A stretch of DNA of 64,000 bases from CAWCLK01 sp963796225. Its GTDB lineage: Bacteria; Actinomycetota; Nitriliruptoria; Nitriliruptorales; Nitriliruptoraceae. Where the stretch lies: positions 62,001-126,000 of the forward strand of contig CAWCLK010000057.1 in assembly GCA_963796225.1 (NCBI GenBank), in the 5' to 3' direction. The notes under the pieces are model-generated. The model had not been told where the DNA came from and did not search any database. It saw only the letters and a list, made by a program, of their open reading frames with translations. Position numbers and translations under genes: made by a program. This document shows, piece by piece, positions 36,418 to 45,528 of this stretch (positions within the stretch are counted from its first letter, which is position 1; the number at the start of each line of letters is the position of its first letter).

Positions 36418-38421
36418 ATGAGCGACGCGTCCGACACGTCCCCCGCGCACCTGCCCGAGCGCGACCGTCCCTGGATGATCCGCACCTACTCGGGGCACTC
36501 GTCCGCCGCGAAGTCCAACGAGCTGTACCGCTCCAACCTCGCCAAGGGGCAGACCGGCCTGTCGGTGGCCTTCGACCTGCCGACCCAGACCGGCTACGAC
36601 AGCGACCACGTGCTGGCGCGGGGCGAGGTCGGCAAGGTCGGCGTGCCGGTCACCTCCATCGACGACATGCGCACGTTGTTCGACCAGATCCCCCTCGACG
36701 AGATGAACACGTCGATGACGATCAACGCGACGGCCATGTGGCTGCTCGCGCTCTACGTCGCGGTGGCCGAGGAGCAGGGCGCCGACCCGGCAGCCCTGAA
36801 GGGCACCACCCAGAACGACATCATCAAGGAGTACCTGTCGCGCGGGACCTACGCGTTCCCGCCCGGGCCCTCGATGCGGCTGACCACCGACATGGTCACC
36901 TACACGGTGCTCAACGTGCCGAAGTGGAACCCGCTGAACATCTGCAGCTACCACCTGCAGGAGGCCGGGGCCACGCCGGTGCAGGAGGTCGCCTTCGCGC
37001 TGGCCAACGCCATCGCCGTGCTCGACGCCGCCAAGGCCTCCGGCCAGGTCCCCGAGGACCAGTTCGAGGACGTCGTCGGGCGCATCTCCTTCTTCGTCAA
37101 CGCCGGGATCCGGTTCGTCGAGGAGGTCGCCAAGATGCGCACCTTCGTCGAGCTGTGGGACCGCATCACCCGCGAGCGCTACGGCGTCGAGAACCCCAAG
37201 AAGCGCCGCTTCCGCTACGGGGTGCAGGTCAACTCGCTGGGCCTGACCGAGCCGCAGCCCGAGAACAACATCGTCCGCATCATGATCGAGATGCTGGGCG
37301 TGACGCTGTCGCGGGACGCCCGCGCCCGCGCCATCCAGCTGCCCACCTGGAACGAGGCCCTGGGCCTGCCCCGCCCCTGGGACCAGCAGCTGTCCCTGCG
37401 CACGCAGCAGATCCTCGCCTACGAGACCGACCTGCTCGAGTACCCCGACCTGTTCGAGGGCTCGACCGTCATGGACGCCAAGGTCGCCGAGCTGGTCGAC
37501 GCCGCGCAGGCCGAGCTGGACCACATCCTCGAGCTCGGCGGGGCGGTCGACGCCGTCGACTACATGAAGTCCGAGCTGGTCGCATCCAACGCCGCACGGC
37601 TGCGCCGCATCGAGAACGGCGACCAGACCGTCATCGGCGTGAACAGGTACGAGGCCGGCGAGCCGTCCCCGTTGGTCGACGACGAGGGCGGCATCCTCGT
37701 GGTCGACGACGCCGCCGAGGCCGACCAGATCGCCCGGCTCGAGGCCTGGCGGTCACAGCGCGACGACGCCGCCGTGGAGGAGGCGCTGGCCGAGCTCAAG
37801 CGCGCCGCCAGCACCGACGAGAACCTCATGCCCGCCTCCATCGCCGCGGCGAAGGCCGGCGCCACGACCGGCGAGTGGGCCGGGGCGCTGCGCGAGATCT
37901 TCGGCGAGTACCGCGCCCCGACCGGCGTCTCCGAGCAGCAGCTCTCGGGCGGCTCGGCCGGGTCGTCGCTGAGCGAGGGGCGCGAGCGGATCAAGGCCAT
38001 CGAGCAGCGGCTCGGCCGCAAGCTGCGGATCCTCGTCGGCAAGCCGGGCCTGGACGGCCACTCCAACGGCGCCGAGCAGGTCGCCCTGCGCGCCCGCGAC
38101 CTCGGCATGGAGGTCATCTACGAGGGCATCCGCCTGACCCCCGACCAGATCGTGCGCACCGCCGTCGACGAGGACGTCCACCTCGTCGGCCTGTCGATCC
38201 TGTCGGGCTCGCACATGAAGCTGGTGCCGATGGTCGTCGAGGGCCTGCGCGAAGCAGGCGCCGACATCCCCGTCGTGGCCGGCGGGATCATCCCGAAGGC
38301 CGACGCCGACAAGCTGCGGGGCGCGGGCGTCGCCGCCGTCTTCACCCCCAAGGACTACGAGCTCACCGACATGCTCGTGCGCGTGGCCGAGATGGTCGCC
38401 GGCGACCTCGAACCCGCCTGA
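36418..38421 (+). CDS. ecm: Ethylmalonyl-CoA mutase (B12-dependent), Ecm type
   Basis: Coenzyme-B12-dependent mutase that converts (2R)-ethylmalonyl-CoA to methylsuccinyl-CoA in the ethylmalonyl-CoA pathway for acetyl-CoA assimilation. 667 residues. The large N-terminal catalytic barrel carries SVAFDLPTQTGYDSDHVLAR and the Ecm-like RTYSGHSSAAKSNELYRSNL, and the C-terminal B12-binding domain has GKPGLDGHSNGAEQ (about 541-554) with the cobalt-binding DGH motif, then LVGLSILSGSH. Both domains in one chain and the SNGAEQ and ILSGSH details favour Ecm over ordinary methylmalonyl-CoA mutase, but this is by recollection. The other pathway-specific genes (ccr, mcd) are not in the window. Confidence 0.82.
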   Translation: MSDASDTSPAHLPERDRPWMIRTYSGHSSAAKSNELYRSNLAKGQTGLSVAFDLPTQTGYDSDHVLARGEVGKVGVPVTSIDDMRTLFDQIPLDEMNTSMTINATAMWLLALYVAVAEEQGADPAALKGTTQNDIIKEYLSRGTYAFPPGPSMRLTTDMVTYTVLNVPKWNPLNICSYHLQEAGATPVQEVAFALANAIAVLDAAKASGQVPEDQFEDVVGRISFFVNAGIRFVEEVAKMRTFVELWDRITRERYGVENPKKRRFRYGVQVNSLGLTEPQPENNIVRIMIEMLGVTLSRDARARAIQLPTWNEALGLPRPWDQQLSLRTQQILAYETDLLEYPDLFEGSTVMDAKVAELVDAAQAELDHILELGGAVDAVDYMKSELVASNAARLRRIENGDQTVIGVNRYEAGEPSPLVDDEGGILVVDDAAEADQIARLEAWRSQRDDAAVEEALAELKRAASTDENLMPASIAAAKAGATTGEWAGALREIFGEYRAPTGVSEQQLSGGSAGSSLSEGRERIKAIEQRLGRKLRILVGKPGLDGHSNGAEQVALRARDLGMEVIYEGIRLTPDQIVRTAVDEDVHLVGLSILSGSHMKLVPMVVEGLREAGADIPVVAGGIIPKADADKLRGAGVAAVFTPKDYELTDMLVRVAEMVAGDLEPA

Positions 38422-38433
38422 CCCGCACCCTCC

Positions 38434-38468
38434 GCCCTTCCACCCACGGTCGACCGTGGGTGAAGGGC
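38434..38468 (+). terminator. Intrinsic-type hairpin after ecm
   Basis: Sequence from 38434 to 38468 folds into a 16-bp stem (with one bulged C at 38440) around GGTCGACC, 13 bp after the ecm stop codon. No T tract follows. Probable terminator. Confidence 0.7.
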
Positions 38469-38549
38469 TGGGGTGACGGCGGCGTCGGTCCACAGCCCGC
38501 GAACCGGCGGACCCGCCGCGGACCGGCCGGCGCACGCAGGATGGGGCGC

Positions 38550-39505
38550 ATGGACGCCGACCTGCGCCGTCGTCGCCGCCGGCATGCCCGCCGCCACCAC
38601 GGCATCGTCACCCGCGCGTACCTCCTCGCCTGGGGGCGACGGGGCGCGCCATCGACTGGGCCATCGGGGCCGGCGACCTCGTGGTGCTGTTCCCGGGGGT
38701 CTACCGCCTGGCCGGCGTGCCGGACACCTGGCGCGGACGCGCGCTGGCCGCGGTCCAACGGATCGAACGCCAGGCCCGGCGCCGCCGCAGCGACGACGCC
38801 CCCGGCCCGAGCGTTGCCGTCGCCGGGGCGGCCGCCGCCCATCTCCACGGCCTGCCGGGGTTCGCCCGCGCCCCGTCGCTCGTGGTCGTCAGCTCCGCAC
38901 GCGTCCGGTGCAAGGACGTCGAGGTCGCCCACCGCGCGGCACTCACGCCGGCAGACGTCGACGAGGTCGACCGGATCCCCGTCGTCGGCCTCGCCTGGAC
39001 CGTGGTCGACCTCGCCGCCACCTCGACGCGGGGCCCGGGACAGGACGCGCTCGCCCACGTGCTCGGCACGGGGCGCTGCCGCCCGGGCCAGCTGCTGGGG
39101 CCGGCGCACCGCACCATCGAGCTCCCGGGTCGTGCCCGCGTCGCACGCGAGATCCGCGGCATGACGGGCCCCGTGGACCACGTGCGGTCGCACGCCGAGG
39201 GGCGCGTGGCGGACGCGTGCGTGGCGGCGGGGCTTCCCCGACCTGCCACCAACCGCAGGGTCCGGACGTCCACCGGCGCCGCCCACGAGCTCGACCTCGC
39301 CTGGCTCGACGAGCGCGTCGACGTGGAGGTCGACGGTCCGCATCACCTGTTGCCGGAGCAGCGACGGCGGGACCGCCAGCGTGATCGCGAGCTCCGGGGC
39401 GACGCCTGGAAGGTGGTGCGGGTGCCGGTCGAGGAGGTCGACGAGGACCTCGCCGACGTCGTGCGTCGCATCCAGGTGGCCGTGGAGACCCGGTCCAGAG
39501 CGTGA
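38550..39505 (+). CDS. DUF559/AbiEi-type restriction-like endonuclease-fold protein (frameshifted)
   Basis: About 317-residue protein. The N-terminal part resembles the AbiEi antitoxin winged-helix domain (RAYLLAWG near 30; DLVVLFPGVYRLAGVPDTW; AVAGAAAAHLHGLPGF), and the C-terminus is a DUF559/VSR-like nuclease fold (HELDLAWLDERVDVEVDGPHH near residue 252, then RDRQRDRELRG and WKVVRVP). This kind of protein is very common in actinobacteria; no cognate toxin gene is seen next to it, so I do not call a toxin-antitoxin pair. The frame changes once near 38640. ATG 38550 (with AGGA upstream) is chosen; ATG 38541 is also in frame. Confidence 0.72.
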
Positions 39506-39554
39506 CCCTCCGCCGTTCCGCCCACGCGCAACGTGGGCCGAACGGCCGAGGGTC
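39504..39554. terminator. Long bidirectional hairpin between convergent genes
   Basis: GACCCTC-C-GCCGTTC-C-GCCCACG (39504-39526) pairs with CGTGGGC-C-GAACGGC-C-GAGGGTC (39532-39554) leaving CGCAA as the loop; the stem is 21 bp with two C-C mismatches at regular places. It begins at the stop codon of the DUF559 gene and ends before the HesB-like gene, and can serve both directions. Confidence 0.8.
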
Positions 39555-39570
39555 GATCAGTCCCGGCCGG

Positions 39571-39864
39571 TCAGCCGGCGGGCTGGTCGGTCAGGACGAT
39601 CTGGGCACCCTCGTCGGAGTCCTGGACGTCGAGGACGCTGTCGCTGAGCGGGTCGGCCAGCTCGGGGGCGACGTACACGGCGGTGCCGTCGGTCTCGGTG
39701 ACCTGGTCGCCGTCCTGCGGCTCCTCGGCGAAGGCCAGGGCGATGCCGATCTCGCCCTGCTCGTCACGCTGGGCGAAGATCCGGACGCCGGCGTCCGCCG
39801 GGAGGTCCTGGGCGCCCTTGGCCTGTTCGAAGGTGGACATGGCGGCACTGGTGACCTGGAGCAC
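39571..39864 (-). CDS. HesB/IscA-like protein without the cluster cysteines
   Basis: 97-residue acidic protein. It shows the HesB/IscA fold pattern (MLQVTSAAMSTFEQAK, DAGVRIFAQRDEQGEIGIAL, VYVAPELADPLSDSVLDV) but contains no cysteine, so it cannot ligate a Fe-S cluster in the usual way. Such Cys-free 'Fe-S assembly-like' proteins occur in actinobacteria. The GTG at 39864 is the start. Convergent with the DUF559 gene. Function unknown. Confidence 0.75.
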   Translation of the reverse strand: MLQVTSAAMSTFEQAKGAQDLPADAGVRIFAQRDEQGEIGIALAFAEEPQDGDQVTETDGTAVYVAPELADPLSDSVLDVQDSDEGAQIVLTDQPAG

Positions 39865-39911
39865 GTGGTCTCGAATCCATTGGTGACACGTGTGCCACCG
39901 ACCCTATCGGG

Positions 39912-40841
39912 TCAGACCACGTCCCCGGTCGGGCCGTCGCCCACGCCACCGAAGCCCCGTTCGACGATGAATCGCGCCAGCTGCTCGAGGTCCGGGGACA
40001 GGCCGTCGGGCAGGCTCGAGGACATCGCCTGCACGAAGTCGTCGGCCGAGCGCTCGATCTCGTCCCACAGCGGCTGCGCGTCGGAGGAGTCCGGGGCGGC
40101 CAGCGCGGGCGAGCCGGCGATGGCGTCGACGTACTCGATCCAGGCGTCCATGTGCGCGGCGTAGGTGTCGCGGACCTCGCGCAGCCCGTCGAACCCCCGG
40201 CCCTCCCCGCCGGCCAGTCCCCGCAGGTCGGACCGGATCTCGGTCAGGTCATCACCCGCGGACTGGGCAGCCTGGGCGATCTCGGCGGCGGCGTCGCCGA
40301 CGGTGCCGTCCTCACCCAGACCGTCGGACACGACGACCTGGAAGGCGATCATCCGCTCCTCGGAGGTGTTGATGGTGCGCAGCACCGCCTCGGCCTGGGC
40401 CTCGAGGTCGTCCGCCGGGACGTCCTGCGGCTCGATGGGCGTGGCCTGCCCGATCCCCGGTCCGCCGCCGGTACCCGTCGACACGTCGGCGGAGACGTCG
40501 ACGCTGCGGACCACCAGCACCGCCGCGGCGCCGAGGAGGACCACCAGCGCGACCACGCCGATCACGATCCCGACGACGAGGCCGGTGCGGCGGCGGGGAC
40601 GCTCGGGAGGCTGCCACCCGCCCGGCCCGTAGGCGCGCTCGATGCCGGGTGGGGGCGGCGGGGCCCAACCGCCGGTCGCCGTGGGCGGCGGAGGCGGTGG
40701 CGGCGGGTCGTCCCGCGCGATGCGCTGGGTGGCCTCGGTGGAGAACGCGGTGGTCTCCTCGCGGGGCGTGGGGTCCGCCGACGGCTCACCCGTCGCGTCG
40801 CCGGGTGGTGCCCAGTCGGGCCCCGAGGAGGAGTCGCTCAC
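39912..40841 (-). CDS. Pro-rich single-span membrane protein
   Basis: 309-residue protein with no named family. The cytosolic N-terminal half is low-complexity, with eight consecutive prolines near residue 45-55. A single membrane helix lies at about 87-111 (TGLVVGIVIGVVALVVLLGA). The outside part (about 120-309) is helical and acidic (ADDLEAQAEAVLRTINTSEE), with no cysteine pattern. This looks like a one-pass extracytoplasmic sensor or scaffold. The GTG at 40841 is the start. It lies 49 bp downstream of the threonine dehydratase gene on the same strand. Confidence 0.7.
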   Translation of the reverse strand: MSDSSSGPDWAPPGDATGEPSADPTPREETTAFSTEATQRIARDDPPPPPPPPTATGGWAPPPPPGIERAYGPGGWQPPERPRRRTGLVVGIVIGVVALVVLLGAAAVLVVRSVDVSADVSTGTGGGPGIGQATPIEPQDVPADDLEAQAEAVLRTINTSEERMIAFQVVVSDGLGEDGTVGDAAAEIAQAAQSAGDDLTEIRSDLRGLAGGEGRGFDGLREVRDTYAAHMDAWIEYVDAIAGSPALAAPDSSDAQPLWDEIERSADDFVQAMSSSLPDGLSPDLEQLARFIVERGFGGVGDGPTGDVV

Positions 40842-40890
40842 GGTCTGTCCAAGGTCCTCGCGTGTGGCCGTGGAGGGTACGGCCGGGAGA

Positions 40891-42114
40891 TCAGGTCATC
40901 GTCACCGGGTACCCGGCGGCGGTGAGGTTCTCGCGGATCATCGCGATGTGCTCGTTGCCCCGCACCTCGAGCTCGATGACGACCTCCACCTGGCCGAGCT
41001 GCAGGCGGCGGCCGAGGCGATGGTGTTCGACGCCGAGGACGTTGGCCCGCTGCTCGGCCATCAGCCGGAGCAGGCTGACCAGTGCCCCGGGCCGGTCCGG
41101 GACCCGGGTGCGGATGGTGACGTAGCGGCCCTCGGAGGTCAGGCCGGTCGTGACCAGGTGCTGCAGGAGCAGCGGGTCGATGTTGCCGCCCGACAGCACC
41201 GCCACCGCGGTCGGCGTCAGCTCGACGTGGCCGTCGAGGATCGCCGCGACGGCCACGGCGCCGGACGGTTCGACGACCAGCTTGGCCCGCTCGAGCAGCA
41301 GCACCACCGCACGGGCGATGCTGGCGTCGTCGACGGTGACGACCTCGTCGACCAGCTCGCGGACGTGGGCGAGGGTCAGCTCGCCGGGGCGCTTGACGGC
41401 GATCCCGTCGGCGATGGTGTCGGCACGGGGCAGCGTCTCGGCGTGGCCGCTGCGCAGCGCGGCCGGGAACGACGCGCAGCCGGCGGCCTGGACGCCGACG
41501 ATCCGCACGTCGGGGCGCTGGTCACGCAGGGCCACGGCCGTGCCGGAGATGAGACCGCCGCCGCCGACGGGGACGACCACCGTGCCGAGCTCGGGTACCT
41601 GGTCGAGCAGCTCGAGCCCGAGCGTGCCCTGCCCGGCGATGATGTCGGGATGGTCGAAGGGGTGCACGAAGGCGCGCCCCTCGTCCTCGGCGAAGGACTG
41701 GGCGGCGGCCAGGGTGTCGTCGAAGGACTCGCCGACCAGCTCGACCCGCGCCCCGTACCCGCTGGTGGCATCGACCTTGGGCAGCGGCGCCTCGACCGGC
41801 ATGTAGACGACCGCGTCGACGTCCTGCATCTGGGCGGCCAGCGCGACCCCCTGGGCGTGGTTGCCCGCGGACGCGCACACGACGCCCCGCCCCTTCTCCT
41901 CGTCGGACAGCCGCGCGATCCGGTTGTACGCGCCCCGCATCTTGAACGACCCGGTGCGCTGCAGGTTCTCGCACTTGAGCACGACCTCGGTGCCGACCGC
42001 CGTGGACACGGCCCGGGACGGCTCGATCGGCGTGGGCTGCAGCACGCCATCGAGCCGCTTGGCCGCTTCACGTACGGCGTCCGCCGTCACCAGGTCCACG
42101 GGTGGCCTTCGCAT
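40891..42114 (-). CDS. ilvA: Threonine ammonia-lyase (threonine dehydratase) with ACT domain
   Basis: PLP enzyme that turns threonine into 2-oxobutanoate for isoleucine synthesis or catabolism. 407 residues. PLP Lys58 in TGSFKMRGA; the glycine loop is VPVGGGGLISG; SAGNHAQGVA binds the phosphate side. The C-terminus has an ACT-like domain (RTRVPDRPGALVSLLRLMAE), as in the shorter IlvA/TdcB type of about 400 residues. Whether biosynthetic or catabolic cannot be told. The ATG at 42114 is the start. Divergent from fumC. Confidence 0.92.
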   Translation of the reverse strand: MRRPPVDLVTADAVREAAKRLDGVLQPTPIEPSRAVSTAVGTEVVLKCENLQRTGSFKMRGAYNRIARLSDEEKGRGVVCASAGNHAQGVALAAQMQDVDAVVYMPVEAPLPKVDATSGYGARVELVGESFDDTLAAAQSFAEDEGRAFVHPFDHPDIIAGQGTLGLELLDQVPELGTVVVPVGGGGLISGTAVALRDQRPDVRIVGVQAAGCASFPAALRSGHAETLPRADTIADGIAVKRPGELTLAHVRELVDEVVTVDDASIARAVVLLLERAKLVVEPSGAVAVAAILDGHVELTPTAVAVLSGGNIDPLLLQHLVTTGLTSEGRYVTIRTRVPDRPGALVSLLRLMAEQRANVLGVEHHRLGRRLQLGQVEVVIELEVRGNEHIAMIRENLTAAGYPVTMT

Positions 42115-42220
42115 CGGGTCCGACCGTCGAGCCTACGGCCCCCTCCCCCCGTCCGGCCGTCGGTGTGCGCAGCACTAGGCTCGACAGGCGACGCGCCCCC
42201 GCCTCCCCAGGAGCCCTCCG

Positions 42221-43609
42221 ATGGCCGAGTTCCGGACCGCCCACGACACCATGGGCGAGATGCAGATCCCCGCCGACGCGCTGTGGGGCGCCTCCACCCA
42301 GCGCGCCGTCGAGAACTTCCCCGTGTCGGGCCAGCCGGTGCCCGCGGCCGTGTTCCACGCCCAGGCGATGATCAAGTGGGCGGCCGCCTCGGCCAACGAG
42401 GAGCAGGGCGTCGTCGACGCCGACATCGCCCAGGCCATCCGCGACGCCGCGGACGAGGTCATCGACGGCAAGCTCGACGAGCACTTCCCGGTCGACACGT
42501 TCCAGACGGGGTCGGGCACGTCGACCAACATGAACGCGAACGAGGTCATCGCCAACCGGGCCAAGCAGCTGCTCGGCGAGGACCTGTCCAGCGACCGCGT
42601 GCACCCCAACGACCACGTCAACGCGTCGCAGTCGTCCAACGACTCGTTCCCCTCGGCCGTGCACATCGCCTGCGCCCGCACCGCGGTCGACACGACCATC
42701 CCGGGGCTCGAGAAGCTGGCGGCCTCGCTGCGCCGCAAGGCCGACGAGTTCGCCGACGTGGTCAAGTCGGGGCGCACCCACCTGATGGACGCCACGCCGG
42801 TCACCCTCGGGCAGGAGTTCGGCGGCTACGCCCGGCAGGTCGAGCTCGGGGTCCAGCGCATCCAGCGCGCCCTGGAATCGATCCACGAGCTCGCGCTCGG
42901 CGGCACCGCCGTCGGCACGGGCCTGAACTGCCCGCCCGGGTTCGTCGACGACGTGATCGCGCGCATCAGCGACCGGACGGGGATCCCCTTCCGCGAGGCC
43001 GCGGACCACTTCGAGGCGCAGGGGTCACGTGACGCGCTGGTGGACCTGTCCGGGGCGCTGAAGGTCGTCGCGGTCAGCCTCATCAAGATCGCCAACGACA
43101 TCCGCTGGCTGTCGTCGGGCCCGCGCACCGGGCTGTACGAGATCCAGCTGCCGGAGATCCAGCCGGGCTCGTCGATCATGCCGGGCAAGGTCAACCCGGT
43201 GATCCCCGAGTCGGTCCGCCAGGTGGGTGCCCAGGTCATCGGCAACGACGCGGCCGTGACCGTCGGCGGCCTGTCGGGCGAGCTCGAGCTCAACGTCATG
43301 ATCCCGCTGATGGCCCGCAACGTCATCGAGTCCCTCGAACTGGTGGGCACCGTCGCCGACGTCTTCGTCGACAAGTGCCTCGACGGCATCGAGGACACCG
43401 GGCAGGGCCCGAAGCTGGTCGAGCAGTCCCTGATGCAGGTGACCGCGCTGGTCCCCGAGATCGGCTACGAGCGCTCCGCCGGGCTGGCCAAGAAGGCCCA
43501 CAAGGAGGGCACCACCCTCCGCGAGGCCGCAGTCGCCGACGGCGTCGACGAGGCCACCCTCGACCGGGTGCTCGACTACAAGCGGATGGCCGAGGGCGGG
43601 ATCCTGTAG
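42221..43609 (+). CDS. fumC: Fumarate hydratase class II
   Basis: Reversibly hydrates fumarate to malate in the citric acid cycle. 462 residues. ATG 42221 follows AGGAG. Signature GSSIMPGKVNPVIPE at about 317-331 (catalytic Ser loop); HVNASQSSNDSFP near 130; SGRTHLMDATPVT near 185. Length is normal. It has the class II form that needs no Fe-S cluster. Confidence 0.95.
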   Translation: MAEFRTAHDTMGEMQIPADALWGASTQRAVENFPVSGQPVPAAVFHAQAMIKWAAASANEEQGVVDADIAQAIRDAADEVIDGKLDEHFPVDTFQTGSGTSTNMNANEVIANRAKQLLGEDLSSDRVHPNDHVNASQSSNDSFPSAVHIACARTAVDTTIPGLEKLAASLRRKADEFADVVKSGRTHLMDATPVTLGQEFGGYARQVELGVQRIQRALESIHELALGGTAVGTGLNCPPGFVDDVIARISDRTGIPFREAADHFEAQGSRDALVDLSGALKVVAVSLIKIANDIRWLSSGPRTGLYEIQLPEIQPGSSIMPGKVNPVIPESVRQVGAQVIGNDAAVTVGGLSGELELNVMIPLMARNVIESLELVGTVADVFVDKCLDGIEDTGQGPKLVEQSLMQVTALVPEIGYERSAGLAKKAHKEGTTLREAAVADGVDEATLDRVLDYKRMAEGGIL

Positions 43610-43662
43610 TCGGCTCGGTGACCGAGGCGCGGGCGGCCGGATCAGCGCGTCGGTCCCTCGGG

Positions 43663-44058
43663 TCAGGTCAGCGCCGCGGCGGCACGGGGGCTGAGCTCCC
43701 AGGTGCCGTCGCGGTGTCGTCGCGCGAGGCCGAGGATCCGCAGCGTCCGCAGCTCGCCGGCGACCCGGTCCTCGTCCATGCCGGTGGCCGCCACGAGCGA
43801 CGCCTCGTCGGTCCCGGGCGAACGAGCCAGGACGCGGGCGACCCGGCTGCGCTCGAGGGCCTGCCGGACGTCCGGCGCCACCTCCCCCACCGCAGCGTGG
43901 GTGCGTGGGAACCCGAGCAGCAGCGCCAGCAGCGCGGCCCCGGGGAAGACGAGCCCCAGCACGAGCCACAGCACCCGGTCGTGCTCGCGGCGCACCGCCA
44001 CGACCGAGGTGAGCACGGCCAGGCCGACCCAGGCGGCCGCGACCAGCACCCACAGCAC
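43663..44058 (-). CDS. Small membrane protein with C-terminal winged-helix-like part
   Basis: 131 residues. Two hydrophobic segments at about 1-20 (LWVLVAAAWVGLAVLTSVV) and 30-48, then a polar C-terminus (RVLARSPGTDEASLVAATGM, VAGELRTLRILGLARRH) that resembles a winged helix. The GTG at 44058 has AGGAAGGGG upstream. No family recognised. It is divergent from the DUF2254 gene. Confidence 0.6.
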   Translation of the reverse strand: MLWVLVAAAWVGLAVLTSVVAVRREHDRVLWLVLGLVFPGAALLALLLGFPRTHAAVGEVAPDVRQALERSRVARVLARSPGTDEASLVAATGMDEDRVAGELRTLRILGLARRHRDGTWELSPRAAAALT

Positions 44059-44183
44059 GCACGCCCCTTCCTCGACGACCACCGCGGAGGGTAGGCCCGA
44101 CCACGCGGTGGGGATCCGGGCCACGGAGTGGCACGAACACTGGTCGACCCACCGCGTCCGTTCGCCCCCGAGGAGGTCCTGCG

Positions 44184-45519
44184 GTGGCCACGCGTCCTGC
44201 CAGCTCCGTCGCGGCCGCCCGCGACGTGCTCGTGCTGCCCGTGCTCCTGCTCGGCGTCGGCGTGCTCGCGGCCGCTGGGGTCCTGGCCATCGACCGAGCA
44301 CTGCCGGACGGGGCACTGGCCGGGACGTTGGCGTTCTCGCCGTCGACGGCACGGACCCTGCTCGCCACCGGTGCCGGGTCGATCCTGTCGATCGCCGCGT
44401 TCACGTTCTGGATGCGCATGGTCGTGGTGCAGCTCGTCACCAGCACGTTCTCGCCCCGCCTGCTGGCCCGCTTCCTCGAGGACCAGTTCCAGCGCGTGGT
44501 GATGGCGTCCATGATCGGGGCGTTCGCCTTCGTGGTCACCGTCGCGCGCGCCGTCCCGTCGCAGGGCGGCGTCCGTGACGTCCCCCAGCTCGCGGTGGGC
44601 ATCGCCCTGTTCGTGGTCGCCCTGGCCGCGACAGCGATCCTCGTGTCCATCCGGGTCAGCGTCCACACCCTCGACAACGGCCGCCTGGTCAACACCCTCG
44701 CGGACAACGTCAGCGACGTGATCGCCACCGTCTACCCGAGCGGCGACGAGCTCCATCCGGTCGACGACACCCGCCCCGGCGAACGCGGACGATCCATCGA
44801 GGCCCACGTCTCCGGCTGGATCGGGGCCGTGGACGACGAGGCGATCCTGGACGCGCTGCCGCCGGACGGGGTGGCGGAGCTGGAGGTGCGGGTCGGGAGC
44901 CTTCGCGGTGCGCGACCGCCCGGTCGTGACCGTGTGGCCCGCCGACGTGCCCGAGGACACGCTCGAGGCCGTGCGGGGCGCGGTCCAGATCCAGTCGGCG
45001 CGTTCGCCGTTCCAGGACCTCGAGTACGGGCTGCGCCAGCTCGTCGACGTCGGCGAGCAGTCGCTGACGTCGTCGGCCCCGGACTCCGGCACCGCCAACG
45101 AGGTCATCGGCCACCTCGGGGCGGTGCTCGACCAGCTCATCTGCAGCGACCCGCCCCCGTCCGCCCACGGTGACGACGCGGGCCGGCGAGTCCTGCGACC
45201 GCTCGAGCTGTCCCAGGACCAGCTGTTCCGGGGCGCCGTCTCACCGCTGCGGCAGGCTGGCAGCCGGTTCCCCCACGTGGCGAAGGACCTGCTGCGCATG
45301 CTCCACGGCCTGCACGAACGGGCGGTCGAGCGGGGCGTCGACGGGCACCGGACGGCGATCGAGCGCGAAGCCGCGCTGATCGTGGAGGGGGCGCTGGCCG
45401 CCGACGACGTGCTGGCGGCTGACGCGGAGGAGGTCCGCCAGGCCGCGCGGTCCTGGGGCCTGCCGGCCGGGCTCGACGAGCTCGAGGACCGCGCGGTGGG
45501 GATCCCCGCGGTGACCTGA
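44184..45519 (+). CDS. DUF2254 family membrane protein (frameshifted)
   Basis: About 445-residue protein with four membrane segments in the first 190 residues (LPVLLLGVGVLAAAGVLAI; SILSIAAFTFWMRMVVVQ) and a cytosolic C-terminal half. The part FSPRLLARFLEDQFQRVV (about 88-105) is characteristic of DUF2254. The frame changes once near 44905, at the step from EVRVGSL to RDRPVVTVWP; the rest continues. Unknown function. GTG 44184 follows a strong GGAGG. It precedes glnD convergently, 9 bp apart. Confidence 0.8.
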
Positions 45520-45528
45520 CCGGCCGGG

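Noticed and set aside
38550..39864. Toxin-antitoxin pair (AbiEi-like plus neighbour)
   Set aside because: The neighbour is a HesB-like protein on the other strand with no AbiEii toxin features; the AbiEi-like part is fused to a DUF559 domain, a common single-gene form.
39870..39900. CTCGAATCC string near the HesB gene start, T-loop-like
   Set aside because: No cloverleaf can be formed around it.
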